64,000 nucleotides of DNA from Medicago truncatula. Taxonomy: Eukaryota; Streptophyta; Magnoliopsida; Fabales; Fabaceae. The DNA lies in NCBI RefSeq assembly GCF_003473485.1, contig NC_053044.1, positions 3,918,501 through 3,982,500 of the forward strand. The letters are read 5' to 3'. The position numbers and the translations under genes were made by a program. Positions 61,920 to 64,000 of the stretch are shown in pieces (the stretch's first letter is position 1; each line of letters begins with the position of its first letter). The notes below the pieces were generated by a model. It did no database searches, was not told the origin of the DNA, and worked only from the letters and a program-made list of their open reading frames with translations.

Positions 61920-63998
61920 ATGAATGGGGCAACAATTCCAATAGTTGAAGGTGTAGAGAAATTGGGGAACAATATTGATGTGAATATTGTGCAAAATGGA
62001 GAAGAGAGTGTTGTTGATTATATACCACACTTGGAAATGGAGTTTGAATCTGAGGCAGCGGCATATGAATTTTATAATAAGTATAGTAGGAGAATTGGGT
62101 TCGGTATTCGTCGAGAATATGGAAATAAAAGCAAAAAAGATGGAATTCTGACTTCAAGAAGATTCACGTGCTTTAAAGAGGGTAAACGGGGTGTTGACAA
62201 ACGAGACCATTTGACAAAAGAGGGGAGAGTGGAAACCAGAACGGGATGTGATGCACGTATGGTTATTTCACTTGATCGAAAGATTGGTAAGTACAAGGTT
62301 GTTGACTTTGTAGCTCAACATAATCATCTTCTTGAACCGCCAGGGTATTTTCATACTCCTCGCTCCCATCGACAAATATCTGAGTCACGAGCATGTCAAG
62401 TTGTAGCGGCTGATGAATCTAGATTAAAACGAAAAGATTTTCAGGAATATGTGTTCAAGCAAGATGGTGGGATAGATGATGTTGGTTATCTTCAAACTAG
62501 AAGGATGCGGTCACTAATGTATGGTGAAGTGGGTGCGTTGTTGATGCATTTCAAACGGCAAAGTGAAAATCCTTCATTCTATTATGACTTCCAAATGGAT
62601 GTTGAAGAGAAAATAACAAATGTATTTTGGGCGGATGCACAAATGATAAACGATTATGGATGCTCCGGTGATGTCATCACTTTTGACACGACATACATGA
62701 CAAATAAGGATTATCGCCCGTTGGGAGTATTTGTTGGACTAAATAATCACAAGCAGATGGTTGTTTTTGGTGCAACATTGCTATATGATGAAACAATCCC
62801 TTCTTTTCAATGGTTATTTGAAACTTTTCTCAAAGCAATGGGTGGAGAAAAGCCTAAAACCCTTCTAACTGATCAAGATGAAGCAATGGCTAAGGCTATT
62901 TCTGTAGTTATGCCGCAAACATTTCATGGGTTGTGCACTTGGCGTATAAGAGAAAATGCACAGACACATGTGAACCATCTTTATCAAAAGAGTTCAAAAT
63001 TCTGCTCAGATTTTGAAGCATGCATTGATCTACATGAAGAGGAAGGTGAATTTTTGAACTCATGGAATGTTTTACTTGTTGAACATAATGTTTCTGAAGA
63101 TTCATGGCTCCGTATGATTTTTCAATTAAAGGAAAAATGGGCATGGGTGTATGTTCGAAAACATTTCACTGCAGGTATGAGATCTACTCAATTAAGTGAG
63201 AGTTTTAATGCTGAGTTGAAAAATTATTTGAAGTCAGATTTAAATTTAGTTCAATTTTTCTCACACTTTGGAAGGATTGTCCATGGAATACGGAACAATG
63301 AATCAGAAGCCGATTATGAGTCAAGACACAAGTTGCCTAAATTGAAAATGAAAAGGGCTCCTATGCTTGTACAAGCCGGAAATATTTACACTCCAAAAAC
63401 CTTTGAGGAATTTCAAGAAGAATATGAGGAATATCTAGGCACTTGCGTAAAGAATTTGAAAGAAGGGTTGTATGTTGTTACAAATTATGATAATAATAAG
63501 GAGCGGATGGTAATAGGGAATCTTATGGATCAAAAGGTTGCTTGTGATTGTCGTAAATTTGAGACACACGGCATCTTATGCAGTCATGCTTTGAAAGTAT
63601 TAGATGTTATGAATATTAAGCTGATTCCTCAACACTATATACTGAAGCGATGGACAAGAGATGCAAGATTGGGAAGTAATCATGATTTGAAAGGGCAGCA
63701 TATTGAACTGGATACAAAAGCTCATTTCATGAGGCGATACAATGATTTATGTCCTCAAATGATTAAATTGATCAACAAAGCATCAAAATCTCATGAAACT
63801 TACACATTTTTGTCCAAAGTTTTTGAAGAGTCTGATAAAATAATTGATGATATGTTAGCTAAAAAGTTTGTGGGTGTAGAATCACTTGAGATGTCTCATG
63901 TATCCATACCCGTTGCCATGGAAAAAATTGACAACAATGTCCACACTCTGGATGTCGGTGGGGAGCAGGGTATAAAGAAAGCTAGATTGCTCAAATAA
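61920..63998 (+). CDS. FAR1/FHY3-family protein (domesticated MULE transposase)
   Basis: One open frame of 692 residues. An N-terminal FAR1 DNA-binding domain (residues about 42-140) has zinc ligands C84, C110, H134 and H136. The central MULE transposase-like domain has FDTTYMTN (D256) and LLTDQDEAM (D318). A SWIM zinc finger CDC...CSH has C542, C544, C554 and H556. In Arabidopsis, FHY3 and FAR1 are nuclear transcription factors of phytochrome A signalling; most relatives are of unknown role. ATG 61920 gives a usual N-terminus. The TAA at 63996 lies two bases from the window edge. The end KKARLLK could be read-through of an intron donor (CAG then GGTATAAAG), so the true C-terminus may lie outside. 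A solo LTR ends 55 bp upstream and may carry the promoter. No transposon ends flank it, so it counts as a gene. Confidence 0.88.
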   Translation: MNGATIPIVEGVEKLGNNIDVNIVQNGEESVVDYIPHLEMEFESEAAAYEFYNKYSRRIGFGIRREYGNKSKKDGILTSRRFTCFKEGKRGVDKRDHLTKEGRVETRTGCDARMVISLDRKIGKYKVVDFVAQHNHLLEPPGYFHTPRSHRQISESRACQVVAADESRLKRKDFQEYVFKQDGGIDDVGYLQTRRMRSLMYGEVGALLMHFKRQSENPSFYYDFQMDVEEKITNVFWADAQMINDYGCSGDVITFDTTYMTNKDYRPLGVFVGLNNHKQMVVFGATLLYDETIPSFQWLFETFLKAMGGEKPKTLLTDQDEAMAKAISVVMPQTFHGLCTWRIRENAQTHVNHLYQKSSKFCSDFEACIDLHEEEGEFLNSWNVLLVEHNVSEDSWLRMIFQLKEKWAWVYVRKHFTAGMRSTQLSESFNAELKNYLKSDLNLVQFFSHFGRIVHGIRNNESEADYESRHKLPKLKMKRAPMLVQAGNIYTPKTFEEFQEEYEEYLGTCVKNLKEGLYVVTNYDNNKERMVIGNLMDQKVACDCRKFETHGILCSHALKVLDVMNIKLIPQHYILKRWTRDARLGSNHDLKGQHIELDTKAHFMRRYNDLCPQMIKLINKASKSHETYTFLSKVFEESDKIIDDMLAKKFVGVESLEMSHVSIPVAMEKIDNNVHTLDVGGEQGIKKARLLK

Positions 63999-64000
63999 TG

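Overview
The window reads as nuclear DNA of a eudicot plant, most likely a legume and probably a Medicago-type genome. This is inference, drawn from AT-rich intergenic DNA, spliced plant genes with GT-AG introns, a CC-NBS-LRR gene, a FAR1/FHY3 gene, a nuclear tRNA-Thr, and a dense mix of MITEs, MULEs, hAT and pogo/Emigrant-like elements, Helitrons, LINEs, SINEs, solo LTRs and a Cassandra-like TRIM.

Layout. At 0.6-3.9 kb lies the 5' part of a PRMT3-type arginine methyltransferase gene (minus strand, running off the left edge). At 4-8.2 kb there is repeat DNA with a poly-A retroposon split by a non-autonomous MULE. At 8.6-9.0 kb is an intronless VQ-motif protein gene (minus). The stretch 9.2-20.3 kb has no protein gene: it holds a hAT remnant, an orphan exon, a LINE split by a hAT-like element, a solo LTR, a palindrome-rich element and a tRNA-Thr(AGU). 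At 20.4-22.8 kb is a mitochondrial-type RRM protein gene (minus) whose last coding exon is cut by a pogo-type MITE. At 23.6-24.4 kb is a decayed LINE. At 25.9-28.9 kb is a mitochondrial bL27 gene (minus) with a repeat-filled leader intron. At 29.4-30.3 kb is a decayed LRR fragment.

At 32.7-39.9 kb is the largest gene, a DEAH11/12-type helicase fused to an RBR ubiquitin-ligase module (plus, three exons, 1731 aa). A lone enolase exon follows at 40.4 kb. At 41.95-45.7 kb is a CC-NBS-LRR resistance gene with one in-frame stop and one frameshift, preceded by a duplicated promoter segment that flanks a MITE. The stretch 45.7-61.9 kb is mostly nested and duplicated repeats. Within it are a 61-aa gene that looks like a free histone H3 tail (50.7 kb) and a divergent four-exon 14-3-3 gene (54.0-56.6 kb, minus) whose first intron is almost filled by a Helitron. 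The right end holds a 692-aa FAR1-like protein whose start codon sits 55 bp past a probable solo LTR.

The genes do not form a pathway; each plant gene stands alone. What links the window is transposon history: insertions have truncated one gene, filled introns of four others, and supplied flanking or promoter DNA to at least two. The most unusual item is the H3-tail-like mini-gene.
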